Positions 25,841-33,328 of a stretch of DNA of 64,000 nt are shown one piece after another. This DNA comes from Lachnotalea sp. AF33-28. Its GTDB lineage: Bacteria > Bacillota > Clostridia > Lachnospirales > Lachnospiraceae. Within the stretch, counting starts at the first letter, position 1. Every line of letters starts with the position of its first letter. The translations under genes were made by a program, and so were the position numbers. The notes under the pieces were generated by a model. That model searched no databases and was not told the DNA's origin. It saw only the letters and a list, made by a program, of their open reading frames with translations. The stretch spans positions 386,191 to 450,190 of the forward strand of contig NZ_QUEE01000003.1 of NCBI RefSeq assembly GCF_003477885.1, read 5' to 3'.

Positions 25841-26977
25841 TCAATATAAATCCTTCCGGGTTCTTTCATCTTCACCTTCTCCAAACACTTCTTCTGCCGC
25901 CTTTAAATAACCGTAGCCGTATAGATCGTCCGGCTGCAGATAGCTGGTTTCCGTCCACTCGTTCCAGCTGTTAACCGTAATTAAAGGCGCCTGTTTGGGA
26001 TGGCTGTCCGCATATTCCTTTGCCATCCTGAAACCCGCGCGCACCGCTTCGGGCGTATTGTTTTTGACAACGCCTGCCCTCATTCCGATAAATCTGGGAT
26101 TATTGTCCCACCCTATGGATATATGCGGAAAATAGGGGATATCAAACTCCCGGTCCAGCCGTTTCCATTCTTTTTTTACATCCTTCAGGATCTCTGTGTA
26201 ATCCCGGTCAATATCTGCAAAATGAACAAACTGATAGTGGGTGATGCTGGAAAATCCCAGTTTTTGTACCGCTTCGCCCTCTGTCCTGCATCCGGATCCG
26301 TCCAGTCCGGAGAGGTTCAGCACATCACCGTAAACTGTCAGCTGCAAATGCAGCCCGGGAAAACCCGCTTTTACTGTTTCCTCTCTAAACCACTCCAACG
26401 CTTCTCTGGTCTTTGATGCACCTCCCAGTCCATTTACGAGATTTCCCAGATCATAAATCTGAAATACAGGTTCCCCGTCAATCAGATAATAGTTGGGCTG
26501 CTTGAAATATTTCTCGATCACCCGATGGCAGACTGTTTCAAATTCATCTCTGTCTGCCGCCCCCTTCCAGATCACATCTTCCTGGTCCCAGGAAAGCCTG
26601 ATATCCCAGGTGTGGTTCACATCATGATTTGCCCACATGAGATAAAATTTCATTTTGTCTCTGTTATCAGCCTTCAGAAAACCGTCATTGAGACAATTTT
26701 CCAAAAAAGGCCTCCCATCATACCAATACCAGTCATAAATAAAAACATTGATGCCGTGGCTGGCCGCCGCATCAATTTCCATTTCCATCACATGCGGATC
26801 CGCTTCATCCACATACCCCCAAAGAGGCCTCCTGGGCCAGGTATGGCCCTGATATTTCGGCGCGGCGTTCTTTACTGTCTGCCATTCTCCCATGCCTTCC
26901 GGCCAAAACATACGCGTTCTCGTTTCTCTTCCGGTATAAGCAGGCCATACATAGGCCGCCACATCATAGTTTCCCAT
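25841..26977 (-). CDS. GH99-like / WbsX-family domain protein
   Basis: A 378-residue protein of the WbsX/glycosyltransferase-WbsX and GH99-like group: YDVAAYVWPAYTG at the N-terminus, GINVFIYDWYWYDGRPFLENCL near 95-114, and NSWNEWTETSYLQPD near the C-terminus (acidic residues of the barrel). Members sit in glycan operons and are probably endo-acting hydrolases of mannose-containing or related polymers. No signal peptide is present, so it should act in the cytosol on imported oligosaccharides. GAGAGGAAAGGAAAA precedes the ATG. It stands alone, though a GH38 mannosidase lies 2 kb upstream. Confidence 0.82.
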   Translation of the reverse strand: MGNYDVAAYVWPAYTGRETRTRMFWPEGMGEWQTVKNAAPKYQGHTWPRRPLWGYVDEADPHVMEMEIDAAASHGINVFIYDWYWYDGRPFLENCLNDGFLKADNRDKMKFYLMWANHDVNHTWDIRLSWDQEDVIWKGAADRDEFETVCHRVIEKYFKQPNYYLIDGEPVFQIYDLGNLVNGLGGASKTREALEWFREETVKAGFPGLHLQLTVYGDVLNLSGLDGSGCRTEGEAVQKLGFSSITHYQFVHFADIDRDYTEILKDVKKEWKRLDREFDIPYFPHISIGWDNNPRFIGMRAGVVKNNTPEAVRAGFRMAKEYADSHPKQAPLITVNSWNEWTETSYLQPDDLYGYGYLKAAEEVFGEGEDERTRKDLY

Positions 26978-27085
26978 TTTTCCTTTCCTCTCCCCTTCTT
27001 TTTGAATTCTAACCGTTCATCTGACATATTACTATGGATTCCTGTTTTCTTCATTGTAACCAGTGCAGGGTTTAAAATCAACAGC

Positions 27086-27117
27086 AAAAAAGCCAATGCA
27101 TTGACTGCACTGGCTTT
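27086..27117 (-). terminator. Terminator of spoIIQ
   Basis: An 11-bp stem with one mismatch (27090-27100 with 27106-27116, AAGCCA..TGGCTT) followed on the minus strand by TTTTT, a few nt after the gene's stop. Confidence 0.8.
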
Positions 27118-27123
27118 CACTTA

Positions 27124-27888
27124 TTACTGTATATAATCCAACGGATCAATCGGAGCCCCGTCCTTTGTCATGCTGAAATACACGTTGCTGCCTTCCACAA
27201 CATAATACTTAGTGGGATCTGCCACGCAGCCCAGGACATCCCCGGCCTTTACCTCGTCGCCGATCGACACCGGAATATCCTTCAGCTGTCCGATTTTGGC
27301 CTGGTAATTATCCCCCAGGTCCAGAACCATAAAGTCGCCGATTTCCTCATTATGATCGATCGTTATTACCTTGGCGTCCACGGGGCAGAGCACTTCTGTA
27401 CCTACTTCTCCCTGGATCACAATGGCGGGATTGCATTTATACTGATCCAGCGTGGGGAAATAGATGGTAGAATCCATGCTGTAGTCCAGCACTACATTGC
27501 CCTGTACCGGCCAGCTTATCTTGTCGTCGGATGAAAAATGCAGTTTGGGAACTGCGGGTTTTTCGATTTCAGGTTCCACGGTCGCAGCCACATCGGTCTG
27601 CGGTTCCTCGGTTACTGCTTCGGTTGTGGTTTCCTCCACGGTGGGCTGTACATTGACCACTACATTCTCAGTGGTTTCTTCCTCTGTAGGAGGTTCCGCG
27701 GTCTGTGTCGCTTTCACATAGTCGTCCTTTGGTGTGTCCAAATCAATGTACTGGCTCTGCTCCGGCTCTTCTTTTGTTCCATTGCGAAGAGAGAGGGTTC
27801 CCGCCACAGCGGCTGCGATTACCAGGCAGCCCAGAAGAAGCATCAGAGGCGCCTTTCCCCGAAACATATTATTAAATTTTCTTTTCAC
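27124..27888 (-). CDS. spoIIQ: SpoIIQ-like M23/LytM-domain protein, active site degenerate
   Basis: About 254 residues: a short N-terminus, one membrane helix (APLMLLLGCLVIAAAVAGTLSL), a Glu/Thr-rich extracytoplasmic linker of ~100 residues, then a LytM/M23 domain. In M23 peptidases the ligands are HxxxD and HxH; here the first is replaced by NPAIVIQG and the second by VYFSM, so it should be catalytically dead, as in Bacillus SpoIIQ. Its position beside spoIID, and the membrane anchor, suit the forespore side of the SpoIIQ-SpoIIIAH channel. GTG 27888 is preferred (GAGGTG 6 nt upstream) to GTG 27897, which overlaps that site. Confidence 0.83.
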   Translation of the reverse strand: MKRKFNNMFRGKAPLMLLLGCLVIAAAVAGTLSLRNGTKEEPEQSQYIDLDTPKDDYVKATQTAEPPTEEETTENVVVNVQPTVEETTTEAVTEEPQTDVAATVEPEIEKPAVPKLHFSSDDKISWPVQGNVVLDYSMDSTIYFPTLDQYKCNPAIVIQGEVGTEVLCPVDAKVITIDHNEEIGDFMVLDLGDNYQAKIGQLKDIPVSIGDEVKAGDVLGCVADPTKYYVVEGSNVYFSMTKDGAPIDPLDYIQ

Positions 27889-28033
27889 AATATTCACCTC
27901 GATTCCAGTCAGCCTTTGGCTGTTCTATGGTATTAGTCTTGCCTGAAATCGTAGGCTTATTCTTTTTCAAAATTAAAAATCTGACATGTTTTGTTAATTA
28001 AACCGGCCTCTCTTTTGTCCGGCAGCGCTGTTA

Positions 28034-28945
28034 TTAAAACTCCGATGCGAGCTCTATGTTCTTATAATAATAGTTCAGGATCTCTTCAAAGGTGCTGCCG
28101 TTTTCAGCCATCTGCGCCGCGCCCCACTGGCTTAAACCGAATCCGTGCCCGTCTCCCTGGCATACGATGCGTATCTTATCCTCAAAGGATTCGATGGTAA
28201 AGCTCGGGGAACTTAAACCCAGCGCTTCCTGAATTTCTTCTCCTTTATATAATGCGGTGCCGATCTGGATCGCGGTGATATATCCGCCTTCATCCCGTTC
28301 CACAATCTGTACCGTATCCATGATCCCGGAAGCGGACAGGCCGGTATCGCCGTGCAGCTCCTGAATTCTTTTTACAAATTCATCGGGAGTCCATGTGCTG
28401 ATGGACAGAAAGCCTTCATAAGAAACATCGTCGCTGGCCACAGGCATGAGGTAGGGGCGCTGCTCCCCGCCGGACCTGGTATATCCCGCACAGGCATGAT
28501 GGAACATGGCGTCGATATATCCGCCTTCATATTTCAGCGTCCGCCCCGCAGTGGCGGCCACAGCATTTTCAAGATTTTTGTAGTATTCTGTATATCTGTC
28601 TCCCCACTCTTTTTTCATCTGTGACAGTGTTTTATAAGCGATGCTTAAGGTGTCAGCCGATACTTCTCCCTGTCCCTGCAGCATCTGGTACAGATAAGTT
28701 CTGGCAATCACAGCCTGGCTCTGGAGCGCTGCCGCCGGATATTCGGGCGGAATCTGTTCCGCCAGTATATAGATAACAAAATTCTCCAGGTCCATCTGTT
28801 CGCCTTCTACTATAATAGTCTTCCCGCTATAATCCAGTTCATTCTTCTGCCGCTCGATCTGGCCGGTCCAAATCAGGGTGATGAGATAAGGGAGGCACAT
28901 CGAGATGACGGCCCATCCAAGCATTTGCAGCATTTTTTGTTTCAT
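28034..28945 (-). CDS. spoIID: Stage II sporulation protein D (SpoIID)
   Basis: A 304-residue lytic transglycosylase of the engulfment machinery: one N-terminal membrane anchor (MLGWAVISMCLPYLITLIW), then the SpoIID domain (LENFVIYILAEQIPPEYPAAALQSQAVIARTY, conserved Glu of the catalytic segment; MFHHACAGYTRSGGEQ; GHGFGLSQWGAAQMAENG). Together with SpoIIM/SpoIIP it thins septal peptidoglycan in the mother cell. ATG 28945 with GGGGAG upstream. A perfect 17-bp inverted repeat spans the ribosome site (28950-29001) and carries a SigE-like -10 (see findings). The SpoIIQ gene follows 137 nt later. Confidence 0.92.
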   Translation of the reverse strand: MKQKMLQMLGWAVISMCLPYLITLIWTGQIERQKNELDYSGKTIIVEGEQMDLENFVIYILAEQIPPEYPAAALQSQAVIARTYLYQMLQGQGEVSADTLSIAYKTLSQMKKEWGDRYTEYYKNLENAVAATAGRTLKYEGGYIDAMFHHACAGYTRSGGEQRPYLMPVASDDVSYEGFLSISTWTPDEFVKRIQELHGDTGLSASGIMDTVQIVERDEGGYITAIQIGTALYKGEEIQEALGLSSPSFTIESFEDKIRIVCQGDGHGFGLSQWGAAQMAENGSTFEEILNYYYKNIELASEF

Positions 28946-28949
28946 GAAC

Positions 28950-29001
28950 AATTTCTCCCCGCATACTTTGATATCTCTATCATTGTATGCGGGGAGAAAT
29001 T
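28950..29001 (-). promoter_or_regulatory. Hairpin over the spoIID ribosome site with SigE-like -10
   Basis: Perfect 17-bp inverted repeat, arms 28950-28966 and 28985-29001, loop 18 nt. The ribosome site GGGGAG (28955-28960) lies in the 3' arm on the minus strand. The sequence CATACAAT (28982-28989, minus strand) matches the SigE -10; its start point would fall in the loop near 28975. No clear -35 was found. Confidence 0.6.
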
Positions 29002-29017
29002 AGTACATGCAATCCTT

Positions 29018-31813
29018 TTACCGTAATACCACGCGGAAAGAGCAGACCTCTCCCGGCTGCAGCTCATACAGCACGGTTTCTTCATCCGGTGTATCTATTT
29101 TTTCCTGATCCCGCTCCATAAAATCACAGCGATATGCTTCCAGCTTTCTGCCTGGCAGGTATATTCTGGCCTCTGACGGCACATCCTTTACATTGTATAT
29201 ACGCACGATCAGCCCGCGGTTATCCTCGGCCGCTTTAACCGCCGACAGCACGGCTCCTTCCACACGGCAGAAGCTTCGGCATCCGGCGCTTTTGCGGGGA
29301 TAGCCTCCCATGGAACGGGATATAAGCGGGTGTAAAAACTTCTCCGACAGCTCCGCCAGTTCACTGGCACCGCTCTCACAAACAACTACGGCAAAGCGCA
29401 TCTCATGTTCTCCGATCTCCGGGCAGGGATCCGGATTATAAGAGCCGCGTATGAGGTTCAGAGATAGTGTTTCCCCAAATCCGCGGAAACCATACTTGCT
29501 GTCACTAATCAGCGCCAGCGCTCCGGCACCGGACTCTGGCAGCGCACAGGCCAGACTGACAGAAGGCACATCCCATCCCTGGGACGGACGGTCGGTCACT
29601 CCAAACGGTATTGTATACCGATATTCCTTCGGTGCATAGCCGCACGGCACACAGAATCTAAGCTGGGGCACGCCGGTCAGTTTACTTCCTCTCTCCATCC
29701 AGTCAGCCCGCACCTGAAACTGCAGCAGATCGCTTCCCTCATCCAGGGATATCTTCGCATGCAGGCTGCTGCTGCCAAAAGAAAGGCGGTAAGCCGCATA
29801 TTTATGTATTCCGGTCAGATTCTCCCCTTCCTCATATATCTCACACTCCCCGTTCAGATCTTTCACCGCAGCTATTTTTCCAACCCTCCATGCGGTCATG
29901 CCCTGGCTGGTGTCCTCTGTAATCAGCTGAAAACCGCAGGCAGGCTTGCTGCGCACGATCAAATCTGCGCCGTCGCATTTTCTGATCAAAGACACACATT
30001 TCATTGAGGAACGCTCAAACACCGCACGTATTCTGTCATTTTCCATACAGAGGTCTTCGTCGGTAATGTGATCTGTTCTGGAATCCGCCGGGAACTGTAA
30101 GCCGATCCTGTCTGCCGGCAGCGGCATAATCCGGCAGATATTGTATCCGAACGGCGGTATGTTAATCCAAACCAGCATCTTGCAGAACGTATGTCCCCAA
30201 TAACCGCTGCCTCTCTCCAGAACCTGGAAAGGCAGCTCGCGCTCCTCCATATCGCAGACCCGCGTCTGATCCGGCTCACGGTCCCAGTCCCAGAGCATGA
30301 TCTCCGCCATTTCCTCACGGTCATACTGTGTGGTATTAAACACTGCAACATGGCGCACAGGTCCGCTGCCCATCTCGCTTTTGGAAAAGCCGTATCCGTG
30401 CCCGTCATCCACTCCGCTGCCCGCCCCGGCTCCCAGAGCGGTATCCTCAAACACGAGGCCATCGGTTTCCGATGCGCTGCGGCATATGAAATCCATAGCC
30501 CGGACCGCATTTGCGCCTGCCGCAGCCATGGCCTTCTGAAATTCACCCAGTGCATACTCACGCGTTTCAACGGTTCCCGAACCGGGCAGGATATCGTGGA
30601 ACTGATTGAACAGCACTTTTCTCCAGGCCTTCTCAAATCCTGGAGCGCGCGTATAATCTCCATTTTCCAGAAGGGCCATGCAGTCCAGCGCCTCCGCCTC
30701 CGTAAGTCTCGCCTCACCCATGTGATTGGCCGCCTTGATTCTGGACTGCGAAGTATAGCATCCCGTAAAGACATAGTTTAATTCCTGATCCACCAGAGGA
30801 AGACTGTCTCTTCTCGCTTCCGCCAGGTCGAAAAATTCCCGGAATGTCCCGAATCTTATATTCGGCAAAAGCGGCCATCCGGCCATATCCTGAAGCAGGT
30901 TCAGATCGCGTCTCGTGGGCCCGCCGCCATGATCGCCGACCCCGTATACCTTGAGCATGGCCTTCATGCCGTAGCGCCGGCAGAATTCCGGCAGTATGCT
31001 GCACATATCATAGCAGATCGCAGCGTTATACCAGTACGGTTCTCTGTAAGCGAGAACCTCCGCGTCGGATATACCTTTAAACCGGTATAAAAACTCCCCG
31101 TCATATCCTCTGCAGTGATAGTAGCGGCTGACTCCGCCTTTTTGCAGTATCTCCGGCATATTTCGGCTGTGTCCGAAGGTATCCGGCTCAAAGTCCAGAT
31201 TCAGAGAATCCATGGAAATATCAAGCAGTTCGGACAGATAGCGTTTTGTATAGAGCAGGTGCCTGGCCATGGCTTCCCCTGCCGGCATGTTTTTATCGTT
31301 TTCCACCCAGGTGGAAGCCGTCACCTCCCAGCGTCCTTCCTTCACTCTGGCCCGTATCTCTTTAAGAAGCTCCGGCGCGTATTCCTCAACGATACGGTAT
31401 ACGGATGCCTGAGACTGTGAAAAGGTAAAGCCCGGGTATTCCTCCATAAGCCTTAGCATTGTCCTGACCGTATCCAGGGTAACCGTTACCGTCTCCTGAT
31501 ATCCCCACATCCAGTTCATATCAATATGGGCATGGGCCGCACAGATCAGTGTGTACTCCTTAGCTCTTTCAGACAGCGGGAGCAGGAGCTGTTCCGCCCG
31601 TTCTGCCGCCTCCGGGGTGATCAGACCGTTTTTCTCATATTCCTGCTCAAGCAGCCCAACCGCCTCTTCTATGAGCAGGCCGGTATCGTCTTCCTTCCCA
31701 TAGAGCAATTCCATCAAATAGCCGGTCTCTGCCAGTATCCGCTGGGCCCAATAGCCCTGCGCCGCTTTTTCTTTCAGCTGCCGATAGCTTTCTGCAACAC
31801 TATTGCTGTTCAT
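29018..31813 (-). CDS. Alpha-mannosidase, glycoside hydrolase family 38
   Basis: A 931-residue cytoplasmic GH38 enzyme. The catalytic barrel opens with ICAAHAHIDMNWMWGYQETV (zinc His/Asp) near residue 90, and the nucleophile Asp sits in LDFEPDTFGHSRNM near 205. HGGGPTRRD and FHDILPGSGTVETREYA belong to the middle domain, and a long beta-rich C-terminal half follows. It probably hydrolyses alpha-mannosides taken up as oligosaccharides. The start at 31813 is supported by AGGAGG 4 nt upstream; readings to 31906 would include the double-hairpin leader repeat. Its promoter at 31935-31963 carries an operator-like palindrome, and a ROK repressor gene lies just upstream on the same strand. Confidence 0.93.
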   Translation of the reverse strand: MNSNSVAESYRQLKEKAAQGYWAQRILAETGYLMELLYGKEDDTGLLIEEAVGLLEQEYEKNGLITPEAAERAEQLLLPLSERAKEYTLICAAHAHIDMNWMWGYQETVTVTLDTVRTMLRLMEEYPGFTFSQSQASVYRIVEEYAPELLKEIRARVKEGRWEVTASTWVENDKNMPAGEAMARHLLYTKRYLSELLDISMDSLNLDFEPDTFGHSRNMPEILQKGGVSRYYHCRGYDGEFLYRFKGISDAEVLAYREPYWYNAAICYDMCSILPEFCRRYGMKAMLKVYGVGDHGGGPTRRDLNLLQDMAGWPLLPNIRFGTFREFFDLAEARRDSLPLVDQELNYVFTGCYTSQSRIKAANHMGEARLTEAEALDCMALLENGDYTRAPGFEKAWRKVLFNQFHDILPGSGTVETREYALGEFQKAMAAAGANAVRAMDFICRSASETDGLVFEDTALGAGAGSGVDDGHGYGFSKSEMGSGPVRHVAVFNTTQYDREEMAEIMLWDWDREPDQTRVCDMEERELPFQVLERGSGYWGHTFCKMLVWINIPPFGYNICRIMPLPADRIGLQFPADSRTDHITDEDLCMENDRIRAVFERSSMKCVSLIRKCDGADLIVRSKPACGFQLITEDTSQGMTAWRVGKIAAVKDLNGECEIYEEGENLTGIHKYAAYRLSFGSSSLHAKISLDEGSDLLQFQVRADWMERGSKLTGVPQLRFCVPCGYAPKEYRYTIPFGVTDRPSQGWDVPSVSLACALPESGAGALALISDSKYGFRGFGETLSLNLIRGSYNPDPCPEIGEHEMRFAVVVCESGASELAELSEKFLHPLISRSMGGYPRKSAGCRSFCRVEGAVLSAVKAAEDNRGLIVRIYNVKDVPSEARIYLPGRKLEAYRCDFMERDQEKIDTPDEETVLYELQPGEVCSFRVVLR

Positions 31814-31830
31814 ACATCCTCCTTTTCCTG

Positions 31831-31876
31831 TCACCAACCGAAGGTTGATGACCTGCGCACGCTTCAGCGTGCTTCC
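31831..31876 (-). repeat. Double-hairpin leader element, copy 1
   Basis: On the minus strand, GCACGC-TGAA-GCGTGC is followed by TCATCAACC-TTC-GGTTGGTGA, ending 17 nt before the mannosidase start. Homologous copies lie at 54.1 kb (two) and 45.7 kb. The stem change GCACGC/GCGTGC versus GCACAC/GTGTGC is compensatory. Confidence 0.8.
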
Positions 31877-31928
31877 GCTTTTGATAACTTTCTGCTGCAT
31901 AGACACAACTAAGCGCGTACTAATAGTT

Positions 31929-31963
31929 ATCGCTATTATAACATAGCGATTGTTGATTGTAAA
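31929..31963 (-). promoter_or_regulatory. Promoter and palindromic operator of the mannosidase gene
   Basis: TTTACA (31958-31963), 17-nt spacer, TATAAT (31935-31940) on the minus strand. ATCGCTAT (31929-31936) and ATAGCGAT (31943-31950) form an inverted repeat straddling the -10, a good repressor site; the adjacent ROK protein is the obvious candidate. Confidence 0.7.
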
Positions 31964-32057
31964 TTTATTTTACTATTATTTTAATGATGCTGTCTGTTAG
32001 CCAAAAGAGCCGGGCACTGATTTGATCAGCACATCGGCTCCATATAATCCAAATGCT

Positions 32058-33236
32058 TTATGATGTTTTAGGACCGTCAAATAATATCCGCCCTCCAAAA
32101 ACCTGATCCAGCACATTGCAGGCCGCGCCGGCCAGCTGAGTCTCTTCACCGAACGACGCCTTGAGTATCCGTATATGGTTATAGCCGCTGGACAGCTTAT
32201 GTTGATTGATATAATCTTCCATCCGCTCCAGATAGCGCTGCGGAAGCTTAACGCCCTCATGTCCCAGAATAACGGCCTCGGGATTCAGCAGATTGCATAC
32301 GCTCACCAGGCAGTACCCGAGCTTGTCCACCGCATCGGTAATAATCCGGTCGATGATGGTCTCATCACAGAGCTCGCAGCATTCATCAAAGGTCAGCCTC
32401 CGGCCCACCGCGGCTTCCGCTTTCCGGCAGATAACGGTGGCGCTGGCATAGTTTTCAACGCATCCGTAATTGCCGCATTCACAGCGGACCCCTCTGTAGT
32501 CTACGCTCATATGACCAAGTTCACTGCCCAGCCCGGCCTGACTCTGCAGTATCCTGCCGTCCAGATAGATCCCCGCGCCGATGCCGTTGGTGATGCCCAC
32601 AAATATAAAGGAAGAAAAATTTTTGCCGCATCCGAACAGTTTTTCCGCCCGGGCCGCCGAATTATACTGATGATCCATAAATACGGGAATCCCGTATCTT
32701 TCTTTCAGCTCCGCGACCAGCGGCACATTTTTGATGCCGTAGAAGCGGGGAGGATTCAGCAGCACACCTTTTGCCACATCCAGAGGGCCGATGGAGGCCA
32801 CACCGATCCCCAGAACATTGGGCTCCCAGTCCAGCATGCTGTCAATGAGGCCGCACAGGTTATCCAAAAACCATTCCCTGTCGCCGCTGTCCATCTCTAT
32901 CCGCTTGGTGCAGAGCACGTTCAGCCGCAAATCGCACAGCACCGCCGCGCAGTATTCACGGTTGATCAGAATACCGATCACCTTCGGCGCGCTGGGCGAT
33001 ACATCCAGCAGGACAGGATTTCTGCCCTGAATTTCCTGCTTTTCGCGCTCACCCTCCACAACCAGCTTCATCTGTATAAATTCATCGATGATGTTGGTAA
33101 CGGACATCTTGGTCAGTCTGCTGGACCTGGCAAGGCTGATCCTGGTGCTGCACTCCCCTGTCGCAATCAGCTGCAGCAGCAGGCCGCGGTTTCGCTGTTT
33201 CAAATCACTGTTATTAATCCCTTTACCCTTATCCAT
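32058..33236 (-). CDS. ROK family (NagC/XylR-type) transcriptional regulator
   Basis: A 392-residue repressor-type ROK protein: N-terminal winged helix (~12-70, SLARSSRLTKMSVTNIIDEF as recognition region) followed by the sugar-kinase-like domain with FVGITNGIGAGIYLDGRI, GSELGHMSVD and the zinc site GVRCECGNYGCVENYAS. Such proteins release DNA when a sugar or sugar phosphate binds. It is upstream of the mannosidase gene on the same strand and is probably its regulator (inference from position). A further glycogen phosphorylase gene lies upstream. Confidence 0.9.
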   Translation of the reverse strand: MDKGKGINNSDLKQRNRGLLLQLIATGECSTRISLARSSRLTKMSVTNIIDEFIQMKLVVEGEREKQEIQGRNPVLLDVSPSAPKVIGILINREYCAAVLCDLRLNVLCTKRIEMDSGDREWFLDNLCGLIDSMLDWEPNVLGIGVASIGPLDVAKGVLLNPPRFYGIKNVPLVAELKERYGIPVFMDHQYNSAARAEKLFGCGKNFSSFIFVGITNGIGAGIYLDGRILQSQAGLGSELGHMSVDYRGVRCECGNYGCVENYASATVICRKAEAAVGRRLTFDECCELCDETIIDRIITDAVDKLGYCLVSVCNLLNPEAVILGHEGVKLPQRYLERMEDYINQHKLSSGYNHIRILKASFGEETQLAGAACNVLDQVFGGRILFDGPKTS

Positions 33237-33282
33237 TCATTCCCCATCCGTCTCTGTACTTGCCAGCGGTTTATCCGCCGTC

Positions 33283-33320
33283 CGCACGGCAGGGAAAACC
33301 TGCCTTACGCCTGCCGTGCG
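33283..33320 (-). terminator. Hairpin between glgP and the ROK gene
   Basis: An 11-bp GC-rich stem (33283-33293 with 33310-33320) follows the glycogen phosphorylase stop codon. No U-run was seen on the minus strand, so it may only attenuate read-through into the ROK gene. Confidence 0.5.
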
Positions 33321-33328
33321 TTTGAACA

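Noticed and set aside
31814..31906. Longer reading of the mannosidase gene (start at 31906)
   Set aside because: It would translate the double-hairpin leader element and ignore the AGGAGG 4 nt before 31813; the binding-protein gene at 54105 shows the same artefact.
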